A stretch of 64,000 nt of DNA. Source: Bacillota bacterium (GTDB lineage: Bacteria; Bacillota_E; JAJZYS01; JAJYTV01). Below, one piece after another: positions 6,864-15,098 of this stretch. Location of the stretch: NCBI GenBank assembly GCA_021845645.1, contig JAJZVM010000004.1:62001-126000 (forward strand), in the 5' to 3' direction. The notes beneath the pieces are model-generated. The model was given only the letters and a program-made list of their open reading frames with translations. It was not told where the DNA came from and did no database searches. The translations under genes were made by a program, and so were the position numbers. Position 1 is the stretch's first letter. Every line of letters begins with the position of its first letter.

Positions 6864-7358
6864 GTTCGGCGCGCGCTACGCTTTCGTTCGTCTACGCCCG
6901 TCAAGGTCCTGCCTATGGGAGCGCCCATGCCCTATCTGGGTCAGTTCGACCGGTGCTGCCACGCCTAGCTGGGCAGTCAGGGGTTCTGACACGACGGCCA
7001 CATGCACGGCATCCGTCGTCCGGTACCGCGCACTGCAGACGTCTTCGCTCGGCTCCCTAACGCAGAATCGAGTCCTGGCCGCTGGCTACGGCTTGGCGCC
7101 GCTCGATGCCTCAGGGGTCAGCTCTGTGGGCGACCGCCCGCGTAGTCCTGGAAGTGCTGCCGGACCCTCTGCCATGTGAGACCGGCGTCTGTCGAGCACC
7201 AGAGGGAGCCCTGGGCCAAGGCGATCTTGCTAACGCTCCGCCAACGCCTTTTGAGAGAACCGACGGTACGCTGCGGGAAACGGCGAGAAAGCCTTAATCT
7301 GAAACCCGCTTCAAAAGGGCATTACGGCAGGTCATGGGACACTGCGGAAAGCCCTCTC
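6864..7358. other. No supported gene
   Basis: About 500 bp upstream of the broken regulator, reaching the right-hand tRNA repeat. The frames open on the plus strand have no recognisable domain, poor ribosome binding sites and Ser/Arg-rich out-of-frame composition. It is probably decayed island DNA. Confidence 0.5.
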
Positions 7359-7415
7359 CTTGCCTCCCGAGCAAGAGGCCGCAGGTTTTAATCCCGCCGC
7401 GCCCGCCAAGTTTGA
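7359..7415 (+). repeat. Right copy of 57-bp tRNA-Arg 3'-end repeat (attR-like)
   Basis: Matches 3762-3818 at 52 of 57 positions without gaps. Differences hit the anticodon loop, the T-loop (TTCGAA becomes TTTTAA) and the acceptor strand, so this copy has been drifting without selection. There is no tRNA 5' half in front of it. Weaker similarity continues into the terminator region that follows (GAACCCTGCTC compared with GAAACCCGCTC). Confidence 0.85.
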
Positions 7416-7451
7416 TGCGTTGAACCCTGCTCTGGGAACGGACTTCAATGA

Positions 7452-7482
7452 ATCGAGGCGCCCTCTTAGGAGGCGCCTCGAT
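7452..7482. terminator. Hairpin terminator downstream of the enoyl-CoA hydratase operon
   Basis: A perfect 11-bp stem ATCGAGGCGCC/GGCGCCTCGAT (7452-7462 with 7472-7482) with a 9-nt loop. It lies about 110 bp beyond the stop of the minus-strand operon that ends at 7594. No long U-tract is present. Confidence 0.5.
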
Positions 7483-7593
7483 CGTACGCATGGCTGGCTG
7501 CCGCTCGCTCTGCCGCTTGCGGGCTAAGAGGCGGCACACGCGGCAGAGGCGTACGCATGCCGCCAAAACGCGTCCGCCCCGCGAGCCGCTCCG

Positions 7594-8358
7594 TCATGTC
7601 TTTGGCCGACGCTGCTCAAGGCTGCTCCGCATCTCCTCGGAAGCGAAGGATATCGTCTGGGCCAAAGCTTCGACATCCAGGGCGCGCTCGAGGCCATCCG
7701 CCATCCGCCGGCGCAGGATCTCCTTGACGCCGCGCACCGCGCTCGGGCTCTTCGCAGCAATGTCACGTGCCGCCGCGAAGGTGACATCCATGAGTTCCGC
7801 CGCCGGAACCGCGCGGTTGACGAGGCCGGCCGAGACAGCCTCCCGGGCGGTGAGCAGACGGCCCGTAAGCAGCATCTCAGCCGCTACGGCGTGGCCCACG
7901 TGGTACGGCAGGAGGTGTGTGGCGCCCATGCCTGGATGCAGGCCGATGTTGATGTACGTCGTTCCCATGGTCGCCCCCTCCGCCGCGTAGCGCAGATCGC
8001 AGCCCAGCGCCACACCAAGACCTGCTCCGATCGCAGGGCCGTTGATCGCGGCGATCGTGGGCACAGGCAACTCCAGGATCGAGAGGAAGGCTCGGTAGAA
8101 CACGCCCATGTAGCGCCGGTTGCGCTCAGGGGACCACGCCGTCTGCTCACGCAGCGCGTCGAGGTCGCCGCCGGCGCAGAAGGCGCTCCCTGCCCCGGTG
8201 AGTACGACCACCTGAAGATCCGGGTCCTTGCCCAGATCGGCAACCGCTCTTGGAAACTCCTCCGCCATCTCCGACGTCATGGCGTTGCGCCGGTCGGGGA
8301 GGTTCATGATCAGGGTCGCGATGTTTCCCTCGGTCTCGATGCGCAGGGTCTTGTACAC
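7594..8358 (-). CDS. Enoyl-CoA hydratase/isomerase family protein
   Basis: A crotonase-fold protein of 254 residues, the usual size. It shows the oxyanion-hole region GAGSAFCAGGDLDAL and the substrate loop INGPAIGAGLGVALGCDLRYAAEGATMG, and ends with the helical trimerisation domain. The residue at the second catalytic position lies in INIGLHPGMG rather than a canonical Glu-containing loop, so hydratase activity is less certain than a role as an isomerase, hydrolase or decarboxylase of a CoA thioester. GTG at 8358 is preferred because GGAAGGAGGG precedes it; no good Shine-Dalgarno supports an upstream start. It is the last gene of a four-gene minus-strand operon with an SDR, a DRE-TIM synthase-like enzyme and a FAH-like enzyme. 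Confidence 0.9.
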   Translation of the reverse strand: MYKTLRIETEGNIATLIMNLPDRRNAMTSEMAEEFPRAVADLGKDPDLQVVVLTGAGSAFCAGGDLDALREQTAWSPERNRRYMGVFYRAFLSILELPVPTIAAINGPAIGAGLGVALGCDLRYAAEGATMGTTYINIGLHPGMGATHLLPYHVGHAVAAEMLLTGRLLTAREAVSAGLVNRAVPAAELMDVTFAAARDIAAKSPSAVRGVKEILRRRMADGLERALDVEALAQTISFASEEMRSSLEQRRPKT

Positions 8359-8440
8359 AGGGACCCTCCTTCCGCCGAAGTTGCCGCAACGCAAGCGGGG
8401 GCAGCGAACCGCTACCCCCGCCTGCTCCCGGCAAGGCTGA

Positions 8441-9211
8441 TCAGGCGCCGACCATGCTGTAGCCGCCGTTGCTCACAAGGAACGCTCCGGTGATGTTGCG
8501 CGAGTCGTCACTGGCGAGGAAGATCACGGAGCCCACGATCTCCTCGGGCCCCGCCACGTGCTTGAGCAATGTGCGTTCGATGTACGCCTCGCGCCGACCG
8601 GACTTCCAGTCCTCCCGGTTCATCGTGCGCTCGGTCTCAAAGAATCCCGGGCCCAGCGTATTCACGCGCACATACGGTCCGAGTGCCGCCGCATACGACT
8701 TCGTGAGGCCGATGATGCCGTACTTTGCCGCGGCGTACTGAGGGGCGCGCGGGCTGCCGTTGATCACGACATGCGAGCCGATGTTGACGACGACGCCGGA
8801 CTTCGCCTCGACCATCCGCAGCCCGACCTCGTGGGTCATGAGCATCGTGCCCTTCACGTCCACCGCGAGGATGTGGTCGATCGACTCCTCGGTGACGTTG
8901 CGCCACGACATCTGGTCCGATGCCACGTCGCCGACGTTGTTGATCAGGACGTCGACCCGGCCGAACCGGGAATAGACCTCGTGCACCACCCGCTTGATGT
9001 CGTCCCAGCGCGAGATGTCGCCCTGGGCCGTCATCGCCTCGCGGCCCAACGCGCGCACGTGCTCTGCGACCTCCTCCGCGCCCTGCGCGGAGGAGTTGTA
9101 GTGGATCGCGACATGCGCGCCTTCCTTTGCGACCGCCTCGGCGATCGTCGCGCCAAAGCCGCGGCCGCCGCCCGTGACGAGCACGACCCGGTCCTCCAGG
9201 CGTCCTGCCAT
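8441..9211 (-). CDS. Short-chain dehydrogenase/reductase (FabG-like)
   Basis: A 256-residue classical SDR. The cofactor motif TGGGRGFG, the structural motif NNVGD and the catalytic Tyr-x-x-x-Lys (YAAAK), preceded by the Ser-containing strand NIGSHVVINGS, are all present. The acidic residue after the second strand is not obvious and the loop reads HYNSS, which favours NADP(H). ATG 9211 with GGGAGG 9 nt upstream is the likely start. It lies in the middle of the operon 10526-7594 and probably reduces or oxidises a hydroxy-acid or hydroxyacyl-CoA intermediate in the same pathway. The substrate is unknown. Confidence 0.9.
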   Translation of the reverse strand: MAGRLEDRVVLVTGGGRGFGATIAEAVAKEGAHVAIHYNSSAQGAEEVAEHVRALGREAMTAQGDISRWDDIKRVVHEVYSRFGRVDVLINNVGDVASDQMSWRNVTEESIDHILAVDVKGTMLMTHEVGLRMVEAKSGVVVNIGSHVVINGSPRAPQYAAAKYGIIGLTKSYAAALGPYVRVNTLGPGFFETERTMNREDWKSGRREAYIERTLLKHVAGPEEIVGSVIFLASDDSRNITGAFLVSNGGYSMVGA

Positions 9212-9288
9212 TGCGTCATTCCTCCCTGTGTTCGCTGCCGCGCGCCGTCCGTCCGCCAGAGAGCGCATGCCCGCCGGCCTGGCGGAAC

Positions 9289-10467
9289 CTAGCCAAGCTC
9301 TCGCACCATCGCACGGAATTCGTCGTCCGTCACCAAGCCGCGCTTGCGCGTCCCGAGCTCCTTCACCCTGTCCATGAGCTCGCCCCAGCGGTCGCTCGGC
9401 ACGTCCAGCCCGAGATCCGCGCACTTGATGCGGATCGAGTCGCGGCCGCTGCGCTTGCCGAGCACGACGGAGCGCGTTGCGCCTACGATCTCTGACGCGT
9501 ATGGCTCGATCGCCGGCGGGTCATGGAACTGCCCCACCGCCGTCCCCGTCTCCCGCCGGAAAAGGTTCTCACCCACGAGCGGGGCCCAGGGCGCCATCGC
9601 GTAGCCACTGAGCTCGCGCACCCGAGCCGAGACCTGCCGGACGATATCGAGCTTGAGGCCGGTGTCGACGCCATACAAGGCATCGAGTGCCAACGCCACC
9701 TCCGCGAGATTGGTGTTGCCCGCCCGCTCGCCCATGCCGTTAACCGTGCCTTGGATGTAGGACGCGCCGGCACGCACCGCAGCGATGGCCGCGGCCGTCG
9801 CCAGGCCGAAGTCGTTGTGGCCGTGGAAGTGGACAGGGACTTGCGGCCCGACCCAGCCGATGACCTTCTCGACGAGATGGGCCGCCGCTTCCGGGGACAG
9901 GATGCCGATCGTGTCCACGACCACGACCTCTCGGGCCCCTGCGTCGAGCGCGGTCTTGTACACCGTCTCGAGGAACCCGAGCTCGGCGCGTGAGCCGTCG
10001 ACCGCGAAGTAGGCGACGCGCACGCCGCGCTCCGCGGCGAAGGAGACGGCGCTCTTGATGCGGCGGAGCATCTCCGTCTGCTCGACGCCCAGCGCACGGA
10101 GCTTCAAGTCCGAGACCGGTGCCTCGATCACGGTCGCCTTCAGGCCGAGCGTCACGATGGCCTCGACGTCGGCAGGCATGGCGCGAGAGAAGCCCCACAG
10201 TTCCGCGCGCAGCCCCGCGTTGCCCATGAGCTCGACCGCCCGCCAGTCCTCCTCGGAGACGCGCGGGAAGCCTGCCTCGATCCGGTCCACGCCAAACGCG
10301 TCCAGCAGGCGGGCGATCTCAAGCTTCTGCTGCGGGTCGAGGACGACGCCGACCGTCTGCTCGCCATCGCGAAGCGTCGTGTCGTAGATGCCGACCCGGC
10401 GCCTGCCCGAGGGCCCTAGCACCTCCTCGTTCAGTGAGCCGGTCCAGATCAGCTGACGATCGATCAC
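9289..10467 (-). CDS. Isopropylmalate/homocitrate synthase-family (DRE-TIM) enzyme
   Basis: A 392-residue HMGL-like TIM-barrel enzyme. It condenses or cleaves acyl-CoA and 2-oxoacid substrates. The DTTLRDGEQ signature at about residues 29-37 supplies metal and catalytic residues; HFHGHNDFG carries the HxH metal ligands and NGMGERAGNTNLAEV is the second conserved block. It lacks the C-terminal allosteric LeuA domain, so it is closer in size to homocitrate synthase/citramalate-type enzymes than to LeuA. No other leucine or lysine genes are nearby, so it is likely dedicated to the local pathway. GTG start at 10467 after GAGGAG. Confidence 0.88.
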   Translation of the reverse strand: MIDRQLIWTGSLNEEVLGPSGRRRVGIYDTTLRDGEQTVGVVLDPQQKLEIARLLDAFGVDRIEAGFPRVSEEDWRAVELMGNAGLRAELWGFSRAMPADVEAIVTLGLKATVIEAPVSDLKLRALGVEQTEMLRRIKSAVSFAAERGVRVAYFAVDGSRAELGFLETVYKTALDAGAREVVVVDTIGILSPEAAAHLVEKVIGWVGPQVPVHFHGHNDFGLATAAAIAAVRAGASYIQGTVNGMGERAGNTNLAEVALALDALYGVDTGLKLDIVRQVSARVRELSGYAMAPWAPLVGENLFRRETGTAVGQFHDPPAIEPYASEIVGATRSVVLGKRSGRDSIRIKCADLGLDVPSDRWGELMDRVKELGTRKRGLVTDDEFRAMVRELG

Positions 10468-10525
10468 GCTCGATGGTCACTCCTCTCGCCAGTGCAAAGG
10501 AACGTAGGGCCGGCCGCCTCCGGGT

Positions 10526-11419
10526 TCACCACCGCACCTTGGGCGGCGGCGCCTCTCCGTAGGCCTCCCGCCAGGAAATGACGCGGTTTCTCAGGACGCC
10601 GAGCCCCTGGATCTCCGCCTCGACCACATCACCGGGCTTGAGGTAGTTCGCCTTGGGGTCGTCGCTGAACGCCGCGACGCCCGATACAGTGCCGGTCGAC
10701 AGGACGTCGCCCGCCGAGTAGCCGAGCGGCGAGTAGTGCGAGAGGATCTCCGGGATCCGCACGGAGATGCGGCCGGTCCAGGACCTCTGGCGCGGCTGCC
10801 CGTTAACCCTCAGTTCCATTTGCAGGTCATGCGGGTCCGGGATCTCGTCCGGTGTCACGATGTACGGCCCGAGCGGCGAGAAGGTGTCGATCGACTTGCA
10901 GAAGGTGAACACCTTCGACTCCATCTCCCGGCGCTGGATATCACGCGCAGTGATATCGTTGAAGATCACGTAGCCGCCGACATAGTCTTCGGCCGCCTCA
11001 GGGGTGAAGTGCTTGCCGGGCTTCTTGAGGACGACCGCGAGCTCAAGCTCATAGTCAAGCTCCTCGGTGAGGTGCTCGGGGTAGATGATATGGTCGTCCG
11101 GCCCGATGATCGCGTCGACATTTTGGAAGAAGATGATCCAAGGCAGGACAGGTGCTACCCAGTTGGCAGCCGCGCCTTCCTTCGCGTGCTCGCGGAAGTT
11201 CCCCGCCGTGTGGAAGAACTTCTTCGGGATGATCGGCGCCCGCAGCCGCACATCCGCGAGCGCGAACTCCTCCCCACGCGTCTCGCGCGCCGCGTCCATC
11301 CCTGCGTCGCCGCGCTCGAAGAGTGTCCTCATGTCGGGAATGTCCACCGCTGCCACGGCGTCGCCGCGCAGGACGCCCACCCGCTGCACTCCGCGGTGCT
11401 CGAACGTCACAAGCTTCAA
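10526..11419 (-). CDS. Fumarylacetoacetate hydrolase (FAH) family enzyme
   Basis: A 297-residue member of the FAH/HpcE superfamily (C-C bond hydrolases, hydratases, decarboxylases and isomerases of oxo-acids). The metal-binding signature is seen in LDYELELAVVLKKPGKH (ExE) and GGYVIFNDITARDIQ (Asp). The C-terminal ends with TGTVSGVA and GDVVEAEIQGLGVLRNRV as in 2-hydroxyhepta-2,4-diene-1,7-dioate isomerase and oxaloacetate decarboxylase-like members. TTG start at 11419 with AAGGAG 9 nt before it. It is the first gene of the minus-strand operon, divergent from the GntR regulator. Confidence 0.9.
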   Translation of the reverse strand: MKLVTFEHRGVQRVGVLRGDAVAAVDIPDMRTLFERGDAGMDAARETRGEEFALADVRLRAPIIPKKFFHTAGNFREHAKEGAAANWVAPVLPWIIFFQNVDAIIGPDDHIIYPEHLTEELDYELELAVVLKKPGKHFTPEAAEDYVGGYVIFNDITARDIQRREMESKVFTFCKSIDTFSPLGPYIVTPDEIPDPHDLQMELRVNGQPRQRSWTGRISVRIPEILSHYSPLGYSAGDVLSTGTVSGVAAFSDDPKANYLKPGDVVEAEIQGLGVLRNRVISWREAYGEAPPPKVRW

Positions 11420-11474
11420 TCCAATACACTCCTTACCCGTTCCTCCGCACCCTCGGACCGCCCAGCAGACCCAC

Positions 11475-11592
11475 TATCATTTATCGATTATACGTTTCTC
11501 GCCGTCCGAAGACTTTCCTGCCTTGTGCGTCTCTGGCCGTTGCGCCGCGATACGCCTGAAACCCCTTGCCACATGCCTCAGATAAATTACAA
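11475..11592. promoter_or_regulatory. Divergent promoter region with AT-rich repeats: likely GntR operators, copy 1
   Basis: Contains TATCATTTATC (11475-11485) and ATAAATTACAA (11582-11592). Both 11-mers recur in the same order upstream of the ABC transporter (12407-12417 and 12447-12457). The reverse complement of the first is GATAAATGATA, so both motifs share a GATAAAT core in opposite orientation. These are AT-rich islands in GC-rich DNA, as expected for promoter-overlapping operators. Confidence 0.6.
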
Positions 11593-11623
11593 AATGCTGT
11601 GAAGGAGGTGGCCGAGGATCGTC

Positions 11624-12343
11624 ATGCGAGAGCGACAGATTTCGCAACCACAGGTCCACAGCCTGGCCGATGTGGCGTGGCTGGAGATCCGTGAGCAGAT
11701 CATCACCGGACAGCTGCCCCCCGGCGCCCCGGTCGGCCTGAAGGAACAGGCTGACCGTCTCGGCATCAGCATCATGCCCATCCGCGACGCCGTGAAGCGG
11801 CTGCAGCACGAGGGCCTCGTCGACCAGATCCCCCAGCGCGAGGCCTATGTCTCCTCCCTCTCGCTCGAGAACATGGAGGACATCTACGGCGTCCGCGCTG
11901 CCCTGGAACCGCTGGCGATCGAGCGTGCGTGCGCGCATTTCACACGGGCGCACTACGATGACTTCACCCGCACCCTCGACCTGTTCGTCGTCGCCTACGA
12001 GCGCGGCGACGCGCGCCAGGGACGCGAACTGCACCGCCGCTTCCACCTCGACCTCTATGCGTTGGCCGGCTCTCCGTCCCTTGACCGGCTCATCCCGCCG
12101 CTGATCGACGCGACGGAGCGCTACCGCGCGCTGTCGCAGGCGTTGCGTGGCTCGGCGAAGCAGCGGCGCGCGGAGCACCAGACGATGCTCGACGCATGCC
12201 TGGAGCGGGATGCCGTTCGCGCCCGCAACCTGTTGGGCGAGCACCTTGGCCGCACCGTCCAAGACGTCCGGCTGGCGCTGAGCGCCTTCTCCGGCCAGGC
12301 GACCGGGCTGCCGGACCGGTCCGGCACACAAGGTGGTGTGTAG
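11624..12343 (+). CDS. GntR-family regulator (FadR/FCD subfamily)
   Basis: A 239-residue regulator. It has an N-terminal winged helix (LADVAWLEIREQIITGQLPPGAPVGLKEQADRLG, then MPIRDAVKRLQHEGLV) and an FCD-type all-helical C-terminal ligand domain (LENMEDIYGVRAALEPLAIERA, then HRRFHLDLYALAGSP, whose Asp/His residues normally hold a metal with an organic acid ligand). It sits between the FAH-led operon and the ABC transporter, with matching AT-rich motifs in front of both. It therefore probably controls both in response to an organic acid or CoA intermediate of the pathway. Confidence 0.9.
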   Translation: MRERQISQPQVHSLADVAWLEIREQIITGQLPPGAPVGLKEQADRLGISIMPIRDAVKRLQHEGLVDQIPQREAYVSSLSLENMEDIYGVRAALEPLAIERACAHFTRAHYDDFTRTLDLFVVAYERGDARQGRELHRRFHLDLYALAGSPSLDRLIPPLIDATERYRALSQALRGSAKQRRAEHQTMLDACLERDAVRARNLLGEHLGRTVQDVRLALSAFSGQATGLPDRSGTQGGV

Positions 12344-12406
12344 CTGGCGGCAGGCAACGCAAAGGCGCATGGACGAGATGTGCTGCGGCGGAGCCGTCTC
12401 CGTCGT

Positions 12407-12457
12407 TATCATTTATCTCTGAAGCACAGCGGCGTGGCAGGAGAATATAAATTACAA
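12407..12457 (+). promoter_or_regulatory. AT-rich repeats upstream of ABC transporter: likely GntR operators, copy 2
   Basis: TATCATTTATC at 12407-12417 and ATAAATTACAA at 12447-12457 are exact copies of 11-mers found upstream of the GntR gene. Here they are 29 bp apart instead of 96. They lie in a 265-bp stretch between the GntR stop and the transporter ATPase start that otherwise holds no gene. Confidence 0.6.
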
Positions 12458-12608
12458 TCGTATTATGTCTTAAGTCCCACCGAGGAGGGAAGTCCTCCCG
12501 GCGGTCGTACGACGCCTGCCTGTCGCGGGGCGGCACACGTCCGCGCGTTGGGACGGAGAGCGAGTCCGCGCGCTGTGCGCGCATACCACCGACCGTCAGG
12601 AGAATTGC

Positions 12609-13427
12609 ATGCACATCGCCGACGCGGAAAGCACCGCAGTACTTGACGTCAAGGGCCTCGTCCACGCGTACGCGACGGCCGACGGCGAGCTTGAAGCCAT
12701 CTCGGACCTTACGTTCTCGATCTACGAAGGAGAATTCGTCTCGATCGTCGGCCCCTCCGGGAGTGGCAAGACGACCTTGCTCAAGGTGCTCGCAGGGCTG
12801 CTGCGCGCGTCGCGCGGAGATGTGCGTGTCGCCGGCCGGCAGCTCACGGGGAATGTCCCGCAGGGCGTCGCGCTCGTGTTTCAGGACTACTCGCGTTCGC
12901 TCTTCCCCTGGCTGACGGTGCGCGCGAACGTCGAACTTCCCCTCACCCGCCAGGGCATGGCGAAGGAGGAGGTCGCGCGACGCAGCCGGGAGAGCCTTGC
13001 GGCCGTCGGGCTCTTGGATTTTGAGCGGCGCTACCCCTGGGAACTGTCGGGCGGCATGCAACAGCGCGTCGCGATCTCGCGGGCGCTCGCATTCCAGCCG
13101 CGCCTTCTGCTGATGGACGAGCCGTTCGCTTCGGTCGACGCGCAGACGCGCGCCGACCTCGAAGACCTCATCGCTGCCGTCCATCGCCGCTACGGGACGA
13201 CCACGCTGTTCGTCACGCACGACATCGATGAAAGCGTCTACCTCTCTGACCGCGTCCTCGTGCTGTCGGCACATCCGGCGCGTCTGCTCCTCGATCGGAA
13301 GGTCACGCTGCCGCGTCCCCGCGACCAGGTGAAGACTCGGGAACTCCCGGAGTTCGTGCACCTGCGCGCTGAGATCGCGGGGCTGATCCTGCGTCCCAAG
13401 GCCCTAGCCGCCGGGGAGGACGCGTAG
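12609..13427 (+). CDS. ABC transporter ATP-binding subunit, nitrate/sulfonate/taurine (SsuB/TauB) type
   Basis: A 272-residue importer ATPase. Walker A GPSGSGKTT, Q-loop VFQDYSRSLFPW (the F-P-W after the Q-loop is typical of the SsuB/TauB/NrtD group), signature LSGGMQQR, Walker B LLLMDEPF and H-loop VTHDIDES are all intact. ATG 12609 follows AGGAG with a 6-nt spacer. It is the first gene of a four-gene importer operon; the stop abuts the GTG of the permease. Confidence 0.95.
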   Translation: MHIADAESTAVLDVKGLVHAYATADGELEAISDLTFSIYEGEFVSIVGPSGSGKTTLLKVLAGLLRASRGDVRVAGRQLTGNVPQGVALVFQDYSRSLFPWLTVRANVELPLTRQGMAKEEVARRSRESLAAVGLLDFERRYPWELSGGMQQRVAISRALAFQPRLLLMDEPFASVDAQTRADLEDLIAAVHRRYGTTTLFVTHDIDESVYLSDRVLVLSAHPARLLLDRKVTLPRPRDQVKTRELPEFVHLRAEIAGLILRPKALAAGEDA

Positions 13428-14240
13428 GTGGGCGGCCCTGCCGCAGCGCGCGCGAACAGGCGGCGCGGACGCCTCTCCGAGCCAGTGAAGGGACTCGTGG
13501 GTTTCCTGATCGTCGGCCTAGTCTGGCAATTCGCCGCAATCCTCGGATTCATGCCGCCTGCGTACTTCCCGTCCGCCACCGCAGTTCTCGGCTACGCCCT
13601 CACGCTCGTCGTGCAGCCCGTCTTCCTCAGCCATGTGGTCGAGACGCTTGCGTCCATGCTGCTCGGACTCCTGATCGCAGCCGCCCTCGCCGTGCCGCTG
13701 GGTGTCCTGCTTGGGCGGTTCCCCGTAGCCTACCGCCTGGCCAACACCCTCGTTGAGGCGATGCGGCCGATCCCGGCTCTGGCGCTGACGCCGGTCGCCA
13801 TCCTGGTCTTCGGCCTGACGAGCGCCACGACGGTCTCGCTCGTCGTCTGGACCGCGTCGTGGCCGATCCTGATCAACAGCGTCTACGGCATGCACAGCGT
13901 CGACCGCGTAGCTCTCGAGACGGCGCGTTCGTTCGGCTTCGGCCGCTGGCAGTTGATTTACCGCGTCGCCCTGCCGAGTGCGGCACCGTTCATCGCCACC
14001 GGCATTCGCATCGCGATCGGCATCGGGCTCGCCGTCACGGTCGCGACGGAGATGATCACGGGCGCGGGCAACGGCATCGGCGCGTGGGTCGTCGTGGCTT
14101 CCTCCGGCGGTTCGCTGCTGCCGGTCTATGCGGCGGCCGTGCTCGTCGGCCTACTCGGCTACCTCCTGAACTACGCCTTCGAGCGCCTGGAGCGGCGGGT
14201 GTTCGCCTGGCACCACTCGTTCCGCGGCGAGGGGGTGTAG
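13428..14240 (+). CDS. ABC transporter permease, SsuC/TauC type (1)
   Basis: A 270-residue integral membrane protein with about six hydrophobic segments. The EAA loop (ETARSFGFGRWQLIYRVALPSAAPFIATGIRIA) contacts the ATPase. GTG start immediately follows the stop of the ATPase gene. This importer has two different permease genes in a row, so the channel is probably a heterodimer. Confidence 0.93.
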   Translation: MGGPAAARANRRRGRLSEPVKGLVGFLIVGLVWQFAAILGFMPPAYFPSATAVLGYALTLVVQPVFLSHVVETLASMLLGLLIAAALAVPLGVLLGRFPVAYRLANTLVEAMRPIPALALTPVAILVFGLTSATTVSLVVWTASWPILINSVYGMHSVDRVALETARSFGFGRWQLIYRVALPSAAPFIATGIRIAIGIGLAVTVATEMITGAGNGIGAWVVVASSGGSLLPVYAAAVLVGLLGYLLNYAFERLERRVFAWHHSFRGEGV

Positions 14241-14242
14241 AG

Positions 14243-15046
14243 ATGGCGACCGAACCGTCGAGAGCGCGCACCCCTTGGCATTCCGTGCGTCGCATCCTCG
14301 AGAGCGCGTCCTTGATCGTCGCGCTCGTCGCCGTCTGGCAGATCGCGACAGCAGCGAACCACGCCCTCTACTTCCCGACCCCCGCGCAGATCTGGAGCCA
14401 GATGGTCATCTCGTGGTTTACTGCGTCCGGTTTCACCCAGAACATCCTACCGAGCTTCGCACGCGTCACGCTCGGCTGGGTGCTCGCCGCCCTCGCAGGC
14501 GTGCCCCTCGGCATGGCCATCGGCCTCTCGCCCAGCTTCGCGGGATACGTGAAGCCCCTCGTGCACTACGGCCGCGCGGTGCCGGCACCAGTCGTGCTGC
14601 CGGTCTTCATGATCTTCTTCGGCATCGGCGACGCGATGAAGATTGCGTTCATCGCTGTCGGCGTCGCCTGGCCGATCATCCTCAACGCGATCAAGGGCGT
14701 GGAATCGATCGATCGCGTACAGCTCGAAACCGCGACGGTGTACGGCATCCAAGGGCCTCGGCGCTTCCTCCGGGTCGTCCTGCCGGCCGCCCTTCCAGAC
14801 ATCATGGCCGGCCTGCGCATCTCGCTGGCGCTTTCGTTCGTCCTGATGGTCATCTCCGAGATGATCGCTGCGAGCGGCGGCATCGGCTACCAGATCCTGC
14901 AGAGCCAGGCGCAGTTCGACATCCTAAACATGTGGGCTGGGATCGTCGTCCTCGCCGTTGGGGGGGTGGTGTTCAACGCAGCCCTGACCGCCGTGGAGCG
15001 ACGCGTCCTGAGGTGGCATCGGGGACTGCAGGGCGAATCCGCCTGA
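14243..15046 (+). CDS. ABC transporter permease, SsuC/TauC type (2)
   Basis: A 267-residue homologue of the preceding permease, with the EAA loop ETATVYGIQGPRRFLRVVLPAALPDIMAGLRIS and about six membrane segments. ATG 14243 lies 2 nt after the upstream stop. It pairs with the first permease; the two share layout but are clearly diverged in sequence. Confidence 0.93.
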   Translation: MATEPSRARTPWHSVRRILESASLIVALVAVWQIATAANHALYFPTPAQIWSQMVISWFTASGFTQNILPSFARVTLGWVLAALAGVPLGMAIGLSPSFAGYVKPLVHYGRAVPAPVVLPVFMIFFGIGDAMKIAFIAVGVAWPIILNAIKGVESIDRVQLETATVYGIQGPRRFLRVVLPAALPDIMAGLRISLALSFVLMVISEMIAASGGIGYQILQSQAQFDILNMWAGIVVLAVGGVVFNAALTAVERRVLRWHRGLQGESA

Positions 15047-15098
15047 CGGGTGATCGGGTACCGATCGATAGTCCCCAAGACCGAGAGGAGGAAGATCG

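Larger units (their letters stand above)
3736..7415. mobile_element. Decayed genomic island integrated at tRNA-Arg(CCG)
   Basis: About 3.6 kb lies between the tRNA 3'-end repeat at 3762-3818 and its diverged copy at 7359-7415. Inside are only a scrambled IS605/IS1341-type tnpB, a broken MalT-like regulator, a small coiled-coil ORF and two very small ORFs. None of the dense operon structure seen on both sides is present. No integrase gene is recognisable, so the element has probably lost its recombination module. Confidence 0.72.

Noticed and set aside
3586..7566. Two minus-strand frames across the tRNA and its copy with similar peptides (TCGLLL stretch)
   Set aside because: The similarity comes from the tRNA-derived 57-bp repeat being translated; it is not a protein family.
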